24,447 nucleotides of DNA from an uncultured Blautia sp. (GTDB lineage: Bacteria > Bacillota > Clostridia > Lachnospirales > Lachnospiraceae). Below are positions 7,620 to 15,093 of this stretch, one piece after another. The translations under genes were made by a program, and so were the position numbers. Each line of letters begins with the position of its first letter. Position 1 is the stretch's first letter. Under the pieces are notes generated by a model, which searched no databases, was not told the DNA's origin, and saw only the letters and a list, made by a program, of their open reading frames with translations. Location of the stretch: assembly GCA_946629475.1 (NCBI GenBank), contig CAMOXX010000016.1, positions 1-24,447 on the forward strand, in the 5' to 3' direction.

Positions 7620-9087
7620 CCGTCAGCCGTTTCAGAAAAAAGGAATGCCGCTCCGGAGAAGACTGTTCCTCGTCTTTTCCATCATGATCATCCCTTTTTT
7701 TATCCTGATTTTTTATCTGCTGTACAGCATCAATGAAATCAGCAGCTCCTACGATACCATCGTAAAAAACATCACCGAGATCAATGAGTACAACCTTGTC
7801 TTTAAGGAGGACATCGACTCGGTGATGTATATGATGGTCGCCCATTCACTCTCAAAGTACGAAGTGAAAAACGAGCTCGGAATGACCAATCCGGATGAGA
7901 TGATCCGGGACGCAGAGGAGGCCTTCGAGAAGCTTCGCGCCACAACAGTTTCGCCGTCGGCGCTGGAGGTTTTAAAGGGAGCGACCCGCTTGCTGATTAC
8001 GCTTCATAAGCGGGTGAACGATATCAGCAGTACCGTGCGGGAGACCGGGTCCTACGATGAGAACATGGAAAGGCTCGATATGGATATCCGGGTTCTGACA
8101 GAGATGATCCAGGACCGTATCTCCCAGTATATCTATTTTGAATCCCAGAGCATGGAGAGCATCCGGCAGCAGATGGACGAAAACACAGTACTGCTCACAC
8201 GGTTTTCGGTCATGACAACCGCAGCCCTTTTTATTCTCCTTTTTGTGCTCTCCTCTGTTTTTTCGAGGAGCATCACAAAGCCGCTGACCGGACTTGTGGA
8301 AAGCGCCGAACAGATCGGGCGGGGATATTTTGATGTGAAGGCGAAGTCGGAGGGAAGTCCGGAGGTACAGATTCTGGCGGACAGCTTCAACAGCATGGCA
8401 GGCCAGATCGGGGAACTGGTTGAACGAAACAAGCAGGAGCAGATCAATTTGCGCAATCTGGAACTGAAGCTGCTGCAGGCTCAGATCAATCCGCATTTTC
8501 TGTACAACACGCTTGACAACATCGTATGGCTGGCGGAGGATGACCGGAAAGAGGATGTCGAAGGGATTGCTGCGGCCCTCTCAACATTTTTCCGCACATC
8601 TCTGTCGGGAGGGCGCGATGTCATCAGCATCCGGGAGGAGGTCCTGCATATCCGGTCCTATCTGGAGATCCAGCAGTTCCGCTATCGGGATATCCTTACG
8701 TACAGCATTGAGACGGAGGAAGGATGCGGGGATTACCAGATTCTGAAGATGACCCTGCAGCCCATTGTGGAAAATGCCCTGTATCACGGGATTAAAAACA
8801 AGCGGGGCGGAGGCAGCATATCCATCAATATCGGGAGAACGGAGGACCGCCTTGTCATAAAAATCAGGGATACGGGCATCGGAATGACTCCCGATCAGCT
8901 GACAGAGCTGATACGCCGTGTGGACGGAAACCTTCCGCCCGAAAAGGGAAACGAAGGTTTTGGCCTGTCCAATGTGGCCGAGCGGCTGCGCCTGAGCTAC
9001 GGGGAGTCTGCGGGTATGATTTTTCACAGTGAATATGGAGAAGGAACAGAAGTTGTTGTGCAGATTCCAGTAAAATATTTAACCTGA
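7600..9087 (+). CDS. Sensor histidine kinase, YesM/LytS type
   Basis: A 495-residue membrane kinase. TM1 lies at about residues 20-43, followed by an extracytoplasmic sensor region of about 155 residues. TM2 is at about 201-223, followed by a HAMP linker (SRSITKPLTGLVESAEQIGRG) and a short coiled stretch. The His_kinase domain has QINPHFLYNTL with phospho-acceptor His299. The C-terminal ATPase domain has an N-box around VENALYHG (Asn near 392) and G-box motifs DTGIGM and GFGLSN. All catalytic features are intact. The gene starts inside the regulator gene, 20 bases before its stop, with a GAGGGG site upstream. The extracytoplasmic domain has no recognisable small-molecule sensor motif; with the neighbouring lipoprotein this suggests that it reads a binding-protein/ligand complex. 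A strong terminator follows. Confidence 0.9.
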   Translation: MNMKKNDRQPFQKKGMPLRRRLFLVFSIMIIPFFILIFYLLYSINEISSSYDTIVKNITEINEYNLVFKEDIDSVMYMMVAHSLSKYEVKNELGMTNPDEMIRDAEEAFEKLRATTVSPSALEVLKGATRLLITLHKRVNDISSTVRETGSYDENMERLDMDIRVLTEMIQDRISQYIYFESQSMESIRQQMDENTVLLTRFSVMTTAALFILLFVLSSVFSRSITKPLTGLVESAEQIGRGYFDVKAKSEGSPEVQILADSFNSMAGQIGELVERNKQEQINLRNLELKLLQAQINPHFLYNTLDNIVWLAEDDRKEDVEGIAAALSTFFRTSLSGGRDVISIREEVLHIRSYLEIQQFRYRDILTYSIETEEGCGDYQILKMTLQPIVENALYHGIKNKRGGGSISINIGRTEDRLVIKIRDTGIGMTPDQLTELIRRVDGNLPPEKGNEGFGLSNVAERLRLSYGESAGMIFHSEYGEGTEVVVQIPVKYLT

Positions 9088-9148
9088 GGAGAAAATAATC
9101 TACTTTTTTGATGAAGAGGCAGCTCAAAAACAAAAAAAATGAAACCAA

Positions 9149-9189
9149 AACGGGAAGAATTCACATGGTAAATTCTTTCCGTTTTTTTT
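9149..9189 (+). terminator. Strong Rho-independent terminator after the sensory operon
   Basis: AACGGGAAGAATT (9149-9161) pairs with AATTCTTTCCGTT (9171-9183), a 13-base stem with one G-U pair, extendable by two A-T pairs. The loop is nine bases and eight consecutive T follow (9182-9189). It separates the two-component operon from the transporter, so the transporter must have its own promoter. Confidence 0.88.
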
Positions 9190-9194
9190 ATAAT
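9166..9194 (+). promoter_or_regulatory. Possible promoter of the sugar transporter operon
   Basis: A perfect TATAAT lies at 9189-9194, at the end of the terminator T-tract. The only -35 at 17-base spacing is the poor TGGTAA (9166-9171). A consensus -10 with a poor -35 is what one expects of an activator-dependent promoter, fitting control by the AraC-type regulator. A start near 9201 gives a 64-base leader with a small AGCCG/CGGCT hairpin, then AAGGAGG before the ATG at 9265. The TATAAT could also be a chance match in AT-rich DNA. The stretch 9088-9148 holds only A-rich sequence with no clear motif. Confidence 0.4.
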
Positions 9195-9264
9195 AAGCCC
9201 GTAAGTTAAAGGAAGCCGCAAAAGAGAAGACGGCTGATTATTTACATATTATAAGGAGGCAGTT

Positions 9265-10281
9265 ATGAATAAAAAAGTTCTTGTTCCTGTTCTTGCAGCA
9301 GCTATGGCAATGTCCGTAATGCCGATCTCCAATGTTTTCGCAGAGGATGATCTGATCAAAGTCGGTTTCGCACAGGTTGGTCATGAGAGTGACTGGCGTA
9401 CCGCTTCCACCAAATCCTGCCAGGATGTTTTTTCTGTAGAGAACGGATATGATTTAAGCTTTGTTGACTGCGACAACGACGAAGCAGCTCAGAAAGAAGC
9501 TGTTCGTTCCTTCATCGAGCAGGATGTTGATTACATCATCATTGACCCGATCATCGCTACCGGATGGGACACCGTTCTTACCGAGTGCGAGGATGCCGGA
9601 ATCCCGGTTATCGTAATCGACCGTACCATCGATGACTCCGATAAATATGCAGCATGGGTAGGCTCCAACTTCAAGACAGAAGGTCTTGCAGCCGGCGAGT
9701 GGCTGAAAGCTTACGCAGATGCTCAGGGAATCGAAGAGATCAACGCTCTGGTTATCTCCGGAACCACCGGCGCTTCCGCACAGATCGGACGTTCCGACGG
9801 ATTCAACGAAGTAGCTGAGAAATATGGCTGGAACGTTATCGACGAGCAGACCGGTGATTTCACCGAGGCTGGCGGCCAGGAAGTTATGGAGAACTACTGC
9901 AAGTCCTATGAAGGACAGTTCAACGTAGTTGTATGCCAGAACGACAACGAAGCATTCGGCGCTATGACCGCTATGGACAACGCTGGTGTTACCTATGGCC
10001 CCGGAAACGATGTTATCCTGATCTCCTTCGACGCCTGCACCGCTGGCCTGGAAGAAGTTAAAGCCGGAAAGATCACAGCTGACTTCGAGTGCAACCCGCT
10101 GGCAGCTCCGTTCGTAGAAGAAGTTATCCAGACACTGGCAGCCGGAGAGGAACCGGAAGCAGAAGTTTACATGGTAGAGCACTGGTATGCACTGCCAGAT
10201 CAGATCGTAGACTTTGAAATCGACGGCGAAGCTCAGGAAATGACCGAGGTTACGGATGAGGTTATCGAAGCTCAGTATTGA
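9265..10281 (+). CDS. ytfQ: YtfQ-like sugar ABC transporter substrate-binding protein, transport subunit
   Basis: A 338-residue secreted binding protein with an ideal AAGGAGG site. Residues 1-26 form a signal peptide ending VFA before EDD, so cleavage is probably by signal peptidase I. There is no cysteine in this region, hence no lipobox, which is unusual for a Gram-positive binding protein. The mature part has GHESDWRTAST, IPVIVIDRTI, GTTGASAQIGRSDGF, TGDFTEAGGQEVM and CQNDNEAFGAM. All are close to E. coli YtfQ (galactofuranose) and to the lipoprotein at 4875. Codon choice is strikingly biased towards GTT, GCT, GCA and ATC compared with its neighbours, typical of a very highly expressed gene. 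It is first in the transporter operon and is followed by an internal terminator that would raise its level over the membrane subunits. The ligand is a sugar; furanose is suggested by family only. Confidence 0.85.
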   Translation: MNKKVLVPVLAAAMAMSVMPISNVFAEDDLIKVGFAQVGHESDWRTASTKSCQDVFSVENGYDLSFVDCDNDEAAQKEAVRSFIEQDVDYIIIDPIIATGWDTVLTECEDAGIPVIVIDRTIDDSDKYAAWVGSNFKTEGLAAGEWLKAYADAQGIEEINALVISGTTGASAQIGRSDGFNEVAEKYGWNVIDEQTGDFTEAGGQEVMENYCKSYEGQFNVVVCQNDNEAFGAMTAMDNAGVTYGPGNDVILISFDACTAGLEEVKAGKITADFECNPLAAPFVEEVIQTLAAGEEPEAEVYMVEHWYALPDQIVDFEIDGEAQEMTEVTDEVIEAQY

Positions 10282-10293
10282 TGCCGAACCGTA

Positions 10294-10309
10294 CGCCCTT
10301 ATGAGGGCG
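10294..10309 (+). other. Short hairpin downstream of the binding-protein stop
   Basis: CGCCCT (10294-10299) and AGGGCG (10304-10309) form a six-base GC-rich stem with a TATG loop, directly after the binding-protein gene. No T-tract follows, so it is not a terminator by itself. Such stems often protect the 3' end of a transcript, and a terminator follows 22 bases later. Confidence 0.5.
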
Positions 10310-10331
10310 AAGGTATAAACTGACAAAAAAG

Positions 10332-10366
10332 GAAGGTTCCTGCGCAAAACCAGGAACCTTCGTTTT
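10332..10366 (+). terminator. Intra-operon terminator between binding protein and ATPase
   Basis: GAAGGTTCCTG (10332-10342) and CAGGAACCTTC (10351-10361) form a perfect 11-base stem with an eight-base loop, followed by GTTTTATG. The T-run is only four, so termination should be partial. The next gene in the same transporter starts 30 bases later without its own promoter. Partial termination here would give more binding protein than membrane subunits, a common arrangement in ABC operons. Confidence 0.8.
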
Positions 10367-10395
10367 ATGTAAGCAATGGAGGGAAAGGAGCAGGT

Positions 10396-11916
10396 ATGGA
10401 AGACAATGTAGTATTGACAGCCAGGGGCATTACGATGACGTTCCCCGGCGTAAAGGCTCTGGAGAATGTGGACTTTACCCTGCGCAAGGGCGAAATACAT
10501 GCTCTGATGGGTGAAAACGGTGCCGGTAAATCCACGCTCATCAAATGTCTGACCGGAATCAATGATTTTGAGGCCGGGGAGATCCGCCTTGAAGGGATTT
10601 CCGGGCCGGTAAAAAATCATTCGACAAAGGATGCGCAGGATATCGGGATCTCCACCGTTTATCAGGAGGTTAACCTGTGCCCGAATCTTTCAGTTGCCGA
10701 AAATCTGTTTATCGGCCGTGAGCCGATGACGAAATTTCACACGATCGACCGGAAAACATATAACACAAGATCCCAGAAAATCATGGACGAGCTGGGAATC
10801 TCGGTCGATGTGACCCAGAACCTTGAAAACTACTCCCTGGCAATTCAGCAGATGGTCGCGATCGCCAGGGCTGTCGATATGGACTGTAAAGTCCTGATTC
10901 TGGATGAGCCGACCTCCTCGCTGGACGATGAGGAAGTCGAAAAGCTGTTTGTCCTGATGCGGAGGCTGAAGGACAAGGGCGTCGGCATCGTATTCGTAAC
11001 GCATTTCCTGGAGCAGGTTTATGCGGTATGCGACAGGATCACGGTTCTCCGGGACGGCCGTCTGGTCGGGGAATATCCGATCGCGGATCTTCCGAGGGTC
11101 AAGCTGGTCGCTGCCATGATGGGTAAAAATCTGGACGACCTGGCCGAGATCCAGAAGGAAACCGAGGAGAATGTCAGGAACAATGATCTGGAGATTTCCG
11201 CCAGAGGATTAAGCCATGCCGGAACCGTCAAGCCCTTTGACCTTGATATCCACAAGGGAGAGGTGGTCGGCATCGCAGGTCTTCTTGGATCCGGCCGCAG
11301 CGAACTGGCCAGGGCGATCTACGGAGCCGATAAGGCCAGCACCGGAACCCTTGCAGTGGACGGGAAACAGGTGAAAATCAACCAGCCGATCGATGCCATG
11401 AATCTTGGCATGGGGATGCTTCCGGATGACAGAAAAGCCGAGGGTATTATCGGGGATCTTTCCGTCCGGGAAAACATCATCCTCGCCCTGCAGGCAAAGA
11501 GGGGCATGTTCCGCCAGCTTTCCAGAGCAAAACAGGAAGAAATCGCGGACCGTTACATTGATCTCGTGCAGATTAAAACCGCAAGCCGTGAGACCCTGGT
11601 CAAACAGCTCTCCGGCGGCAATCAGCAGAAGGTGATCCTTGCCCGCTGGCTTGCGACAGACCCGGATTTTCTCATCCTGGATGAGCCGACGCGAGGGATT
11701 GATGTCGGTACCAAGTCCGAGATCCAGAAGCTGATCGTAAAGCTTGCAGGCGAAGGAAAGAGCATCCTGTTTATCTCATCCGAGATCGCCGAGATGCTGC
11801 GTACCTGCAACCGGATGGCGATCATGCGCGACGGCCAGAAGGTGGGCGAGCTGGATCACGACCTGACCCAGGAGAATGTAATGAAAGCAATTGCGGGAGG
11901 TGAGGCTCATGAATAA
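10396..11916 (+). CDS. ytfR: Sugar ABC transporter, duplicated ATP-binding subunit (YtfR/RbsA type)
   Basis: A 506-residue protein with two ABC domains, the standard length for the RbsA/YtfR/MglA family. Domain 1 has Walker A GENGAGKST (about residues 39-47), a relaxed signature SLAIQQM and Walker B VLILDEPTSSL. Domain 2 has the degenerate Walker A GLLGSGRSE, signature LSGGNQQKV and Walker B FLILDEPTRGIDVG. An AAAGGAG site precedes the ATG at 10396. The gene overlaps the following permease gene by eight bases. It provides ATP hydrolysis for uptake of the sugar bound by the 9265 product. The order SBP, ATPase and two different permeases is that of E. coli ytfQRT-yjfF and of the bifidobacterial fructose system, and differs from the single-permease ribose and xylose types. 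Confidence 0.9.
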   Translation: MEDNVVLTARGITMTFPGVKALENVDFTLRKGEIHALMGENGAGKSTLIKCLTGINDFEAGEIRLEGISGPVKNHSTKDAQDIGISTVYQEVNLCPNLSVAENLFIGREPMTKFHTIDRKTYNTRSQKIMDELGISVDVTQNLENYSLAIQQMVAIARAVDMDCKVLILDEPTSSLDDEEVEKLFVLMRRLKDKGVGIVFVTHFLEQVYAVCDRITVLRDGRLVGEYPIADLPRVKLVAAMMGKNLDDLAEIQKETEENVRNNDLEISARGLSHAGTVKPFDLDIHKGEVVGIAGLLGSGRSELARAIYGADKASTGTLAVDGKQVKINQPIDAMNLGMGMLPDDRKAEGIIGDLSVRENIILALQAKRGMFRQLSRAKQEEIADRYIDLVQIKTASRETLVKQLSGGNQQKVILARWLATDPDFLILDEPTRGIDVGTKSEIQKLIVKLAGEGKSILFISSEIAEMLRTCNRMAIMRDGQKVGELDHDLTQENVMKAIAGGEAHE

Positions 11917-12991
11917 GAATTCAACATGGGCAAGGATCAAGGCCTGGCCGTTGTTTCTGCCGGTTCTGAGCCTGATTCTTGTAATGGCAGTCAATATTGT
12001 GCATGACGTTTATATCGGAGCAAATCCGTTCTCCTTCTTCATGATTACGCTCAGAGAGACAACAGGAAACGGCACGATCCTGTACGGAAGAATCATCGAT
12101 ATCCTGAACCGCGGCAGTGAGGTGGCTATCCTGGCGATCGGCATGACGCTGGTTGTTTCTTCCTCCGCCGGTACCGATATCTCGGTAGGATCGGTCATGA
12201 GCCTTTGCGCGAGCTTCTGCTGCATGCTCCTGGCAGGCTACGGGGTTTCGTCCACATCAGAGCTCGCCAGGCCCCTGTTTGTAGGCGTTCTCGGCGGCAT
12301 CCTTCTTGGGGTTCTCTGCGGTATGTTCAACGGAACGCTGGTTGCGTATTTCCGGATCCAGCCGATGGTTGCGACACTGATCCTGTTTTCGGCTGCCCGG
12401 GCCATCGGACTTCTGCTCTGCAACGACCTGATCGTATATGTGCGGAACGGCACGTTCGGTATTTTCGGCAGCTATCTGGGAATCATACCGACTCCGGTTA
12501 TCATCGCTGCGGTATGCATTGCTGTTGTTGCGGTTCTGCTGAAAAAGACCGCTCTTGGAATGTATATCCAGTCGGTCGGCATCAACGACAAGGCAAGCCG
12601 GATCGCCGGACTCAATTCCAGGCGGATCATCTTCCTGACCTACACGATCTGCGGATTGTTTGCGGGAATTGCCGGGATTGTCGCTTCGTCCCGAATCACA
12701 TCGGCAGACTCCAACAATATCGGACTTTATTTTGAGATGGACGCGATCCTCGCGGTTGCACTGGGCGGAAACTCGCTCGGCGGCGGCAAGTTTAATCTTG
12801 CCGGTTCCATCATCGGAGCCTACACGATCCAGGCGATCACAACGACCCTGTACGCACTGGGTGTTGCCTCGACGCAGGCGCCGGTGTTTAAGGCGATCAT
12901 CGTCATCATTATCGTATCGATTCAGTCAGAGCCTGTAAAGAACTGGTTCAAAAAGAGAAATCTCGCAAAGCAGACGAAGGGGGTGGCATAA
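11909..12991 (+). CDS. ytfT: Sugar ABC transporter permease (YtfT type)
   Basis: A 360-residue integral membrane protein of the BPD_transp_2 family. The first membrane segment is about residues 12-35. The family core AIGMTLVVSSSAGTDISVGSVMSL, read as a turn-plus-helix of the permease fold, is followed by about seven further hydrophobic segments and the coupling loop KTALGMYIQSVGINDKASRIAGL. I start it at ATG 11909, correctly spaced after GGGAGGTGA (11895-11903), which overlaps the ATPase stop by eight bases; an upstream in-frame TTG at 11891 lacks such a site. It pairs with the second permease, which starts immediately after its stop codon. Two distinct permeases argue for a heterodimeric channel. 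Confidence 0.87.
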   Translation: MNKNSTWARIKAWPLFLPVLSLILVMAVNIVHDVYIGANPFSFFMITLRETTGNGTILYGRIIDILNRGSEVAILAIGMTLVVSSSAGTDISVGSVMSLCASFCCMLLAGYGVSSTSELARPLFVGVLGGILLGVLCGMFNGTLVAYFRIQPMVATLILFSAARAIGLLLCNDLIVYVRNGTFGIFGSYLGIIPTPVIIAAVCIAVVAVLLKKTALGMYIQSVGINDKASRIAGLNSRRIIFLTYTICGLFAGIAGIVASSRITSADSNNIGLYFEMDAILAVALGGNSLGGGKFNLAGSIIGAYTIQAITTTLYALGVASTQAPVFKAIIVIIIVSIQSEPVKNWFKKRNLAKQTKGVA

Positions 12992-14014
12992 ATGCAGGGA
13001 AAGAGAAAAATGAACGGACATACCATCCTGCTGCTGATCACCGTCGGCCTGTTTATTGTGCTCTATGCAGGGGGCTGTATCGCCTATGGCAGCAAGGGAT
13101 TTTCGCACCTCCAGACATTCCTGAACATACTGATCACCAATGCCGGGCTGATCTGTGTCACATGCGGCCTGACAATTGTAATGCTGACGGCCGGAATTGA
13201 TATTTCAGTCGGCGCGCTGATCGCCATGGACTGTATGATTCTTGCTGTGGGGATGCGTTCCGGCATGAACGCGGTTGTCATGGTACTGATTGTTCTGGTA
13301 ATCGGGATTGCTTTCGGAACTTTCCAGGGATTCCTTGTAGGATACCTTCAGATTCAGCCGTTTATCGTGACGATGGCGGGCATGTTCTTCTGCAGAGGTA
13401 TGACGGCAGTCATCTGTACGGAGCAGGTATCCATCACACAGCAGACAAGCGCCCTGTTTTACGCCTGGGCGAACGCCAAAATCAACATTCCCTTCGGCGG
13501 ATATATCAATAATAAAGGGAAATACATGACGCCCTATATCCGTCCGAGTGTGGTCATTGCACTCCTCATCCTTGTCTTTACATTTATCATGCTGCGCCAC
13601 ACAAAGCTCGGCAGATCCTTCTACGCGATCGGCGGAAGCGAGCAGTCGGCAGCCATGATGGGACTGAACACCAAAAAGGTGAAGATGCGGGCTTATATGC
13701 TTTCGTCCATCCTGTGCTCCATCGGCGCGGTGTGCTACTGCCTGAACACTATGGCGGGATCCGTATCGCAGGCCCTGGGCCTCGAGATGGATGCCATCAG
13801 CTCCTCCGTCATCGGCGGAACGCTGCTGACAGGTGGTGTCGGCAATGTGATCGGCTCCTTCTTCGGCGTGCTGATCAACGGTACGATCTCCTCCATTGTT
13901 AAGACGAACGGCAAGCTGGCCAGCTCCTGGCCGAACATTCTGACAGCTGCCCTGCTGTTTGTGTTTATCGTGATCCAGAGCGTGTTCGCAATGCTCCGGA
14001 ACCGCAGGAAATAA
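12992..14014 (+). CDS. yjfF: Sugar ABC transporter permease (YjfF type)
   Basis: A 340-residue multi-pass membrane protein beginning directly after the TAA of the previous permease, with a GGGGGTGG site inside that gene. It is homologous to its partner but clearly different: the core is CGLTIVMLTAGIDISVGALIAM and the coupling loop HTKLGRSFYAIGGSEQSAAMMGL. The LQIQPFIVTMAGMFFCRG segment around residues 115-135 is characteristic of the YjfF/RbsC group. It completes the transporter; the downstream PHP gene lies 70 bases further on, past a hairpin. Confidence 0.87.
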   Translation: MQGKRKMNGHTILLLITVGLFIVLYAGGCIAYGSKGFSHLQTFLNILITNAGLICVTCGLTIVMLTAGIDISVGALIAMDCMILAVGMRSGMNAVVMVLIVLVIGIAFGTFQGFLVGYLQIQPFIVTMAGMFFCRGMTAVICTEQVSITQQTSALFYAWANAKINIPFGGYINNKGKYMTPYIRPSVVIALLILVFTFIMLRHTKLGRSFYAIGGSEQSAAMMGLNTKKVKMRAYMLSSILCSIGAVCYCLNTMAGSVSQALGLEMDAISSSVIGGTLLTGGVGNVIGSFFGVLINGTISSIVKTNGKLASSWPNILTAALLFVFIVIQSVFAMLRNRRK

Positions 14015-14031
14015 AAAACAAGGAACGCTTG

Positions 14032-14059
14032 CAGCCCTCTGTCTCAGGATAGAGGGCTG
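14032..14059 (+). other. Intercistronic stem-loop between transporter and PHP gene
   Basis: CAGCCCTCT (14032-14040) and AGAGGGCTG (14051-14059) form a perfect nine-base stem with a ten-base loop. What follows (AATCATTTC) is not a T-tract, so efficient termination is unlikely. A processing or stabilising hairpin, or a weak attenuator, in a longer operon that includes the PHP and GH5 genes is more plausible. Confidence 0.6.
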
Positions 14060-14084
14060 AATCATTTCAAAGGAGAAGAACAGC

Positions 14085-14903
14085 ATGAGAGCAGCAATTG
14101 TAAAAGCCGGGCCGGTCTGGAACAATTTTCACACACATACTTACCGGTGCAATCACGCGGAAGGCGATGTGAGCGACTATGCAAAAAAGGCATCCGGACT
14201 TGGAATGACGAAGCTTGGAATATCGGAGCATGCTTATGTGCCGGGGACGGAGGATGACCCGTTCCTTTTAAACCGCCGGGATGTCCCGGAATATGTAAAT
14301 GCGTGCCGCAGGGCGGACGGAAAATACGGGGACCTGAAGGTGTTCTGCGGCGTTGAGTGCGATTACGATCCCTCTGATGAATCTTTTTTCAGAGAATTCT
14401 ATCAGGAAGAGATGGGGATGGACTATCTGGTGGGATCGGTACATGGGCTGAAGGGAAGGCTGGATGTGATGAACTGCTTTTCCAACAGACATTTTGGCGC
14501 GAAGGAGCTGCGCATTTATACGGATCTTTACGTGAAGCTGATTGAGAGCCGGATTTTCACGTTCTGCGCGCATCCTGATCTGTTCGGCCGTCCTGTCGGT
14601 ATCGGAGAGGATCCGAAAAACTGGGATGCAAACGCGGCGGGCGCGGCAAAAGAGATCCTGGAAGCGGCTGAAGCGAACGGCAGTGTGCTGGAGATCAATG
14701 TCAGCGGCGTGTGGAAGGCCCTGACCAAGGGATATCCTGTGATTATCTATCCAAGACGGGAATTCTGGGAGATGGCTGCGGATTACGATATCCGTGTGAT
14801 CGTGAACTCGGATGCCCACAGCCTGGAAAGGCTGGACGCCTATGCGGATTACGGCCTGGATCTGGTATCGGAATTCGGCCTCAAAAGGGTGGAGCTGGGA
14901 TAA
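14085..14903 (+). CDS. PHP-domain phosphoesterase, HisJ-like
   Basis: A 272-residue cytoplasmic protein with the PHP metal-binding pattern: HTHTYRCNHAEG near residues 16-27, GISEHA near 45-50, GVECDY near 90, GSVHG near 116, CAHPDL near 164 and VNSDAHS near 243. Together they supply the histidines, glutamate and aspartates for a multinuclear metal site. The length and motif set match the histidinol-phosphatase-like (HisJ) branch. No other histidine biosynthesis gene is near, and the gene follows a sugar transporter, so a sugar-phosphate or other phosphomonoester substrate is at least as likely as histidinol phosphate. An AAAGGAGAAG site precedes the ATG. An intercistronic hairpin, not a clear terminator, separates it from the transporter, so co-transcription is likely. 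Confidence 0.82.
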   Translation: MRAAIVKAGPVWNNFHTHTYRCNHAEGDVSDYAKKASGLGMTKLGISEHAYVPGTEDDPFLLNRRDVPEYVNACRRADGKYGDLKVFCGVECDYDPSDESFFREFYQEEMGMDYLVGSVHGLKGRLDVMNCFSNRHFGAKELRIYTDLYVKLIESRIFTFCAHPDLFGRPVGIGEDPKNWDANAAGAAKEILEAAEANGSVLEINVSGVWKALTKGYPVIIYPRREFWEMAADYDIRVIVNSDAHSLERLDAYADYGLDLVSEFGLKRVELG

Positions 14904-14933
14904 GCAGGAAAGATTTGCCGGACTTGAAAGAAG

Positions 14934-14957
14934 AAACGTATCTTATCACGTTTTTGG
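14934..14957 (+). terminator. Weak terminator-like hairpin between PHP and GH5 genes
   Basis: AAACGT (14934-14939) and ACGTTT (14948-14953) form a six-base stem with an eight-base loop followed by two more T. The stem is short and AT-rich, so termination would be inefficient. The rest of the 190-base gap (14904-15093) shows only the GAAAGGAG site before the GH5 start and no convincing promoter, so GH5 expression probably depends on read-through. Confidence 0.3.
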
Positions 14958-15093
14958 ACGGACTCAGCAGCAGGTGCTTTGCCCTGTTGTGAACAGAGTT
15001 ACGAAAAGACAATGTGGGACGGTAACATATGAAGACTGCGATCCCGGAGCATCCGAACCAGAGATGCAGGCTTGTCCGGGAGAAAGGAGAATT

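Noticed and set aside
9454..10620. A 388-codon open frame on the minus strand
   Set aside because: It runs opposite the transport binding protein and the beginning of the ATPase gene and crosses their intervening terminator. The strong codon bias of the binding-protein gene explains the absence of antisense stops.
14812..15093. N-terminal extension of the GH5 reading frame
   Set aside because: It overlaps the PHP gene and has no family similarity. A proper ribosome binding site precedes ATG 15094, where the conserved barrel begins.
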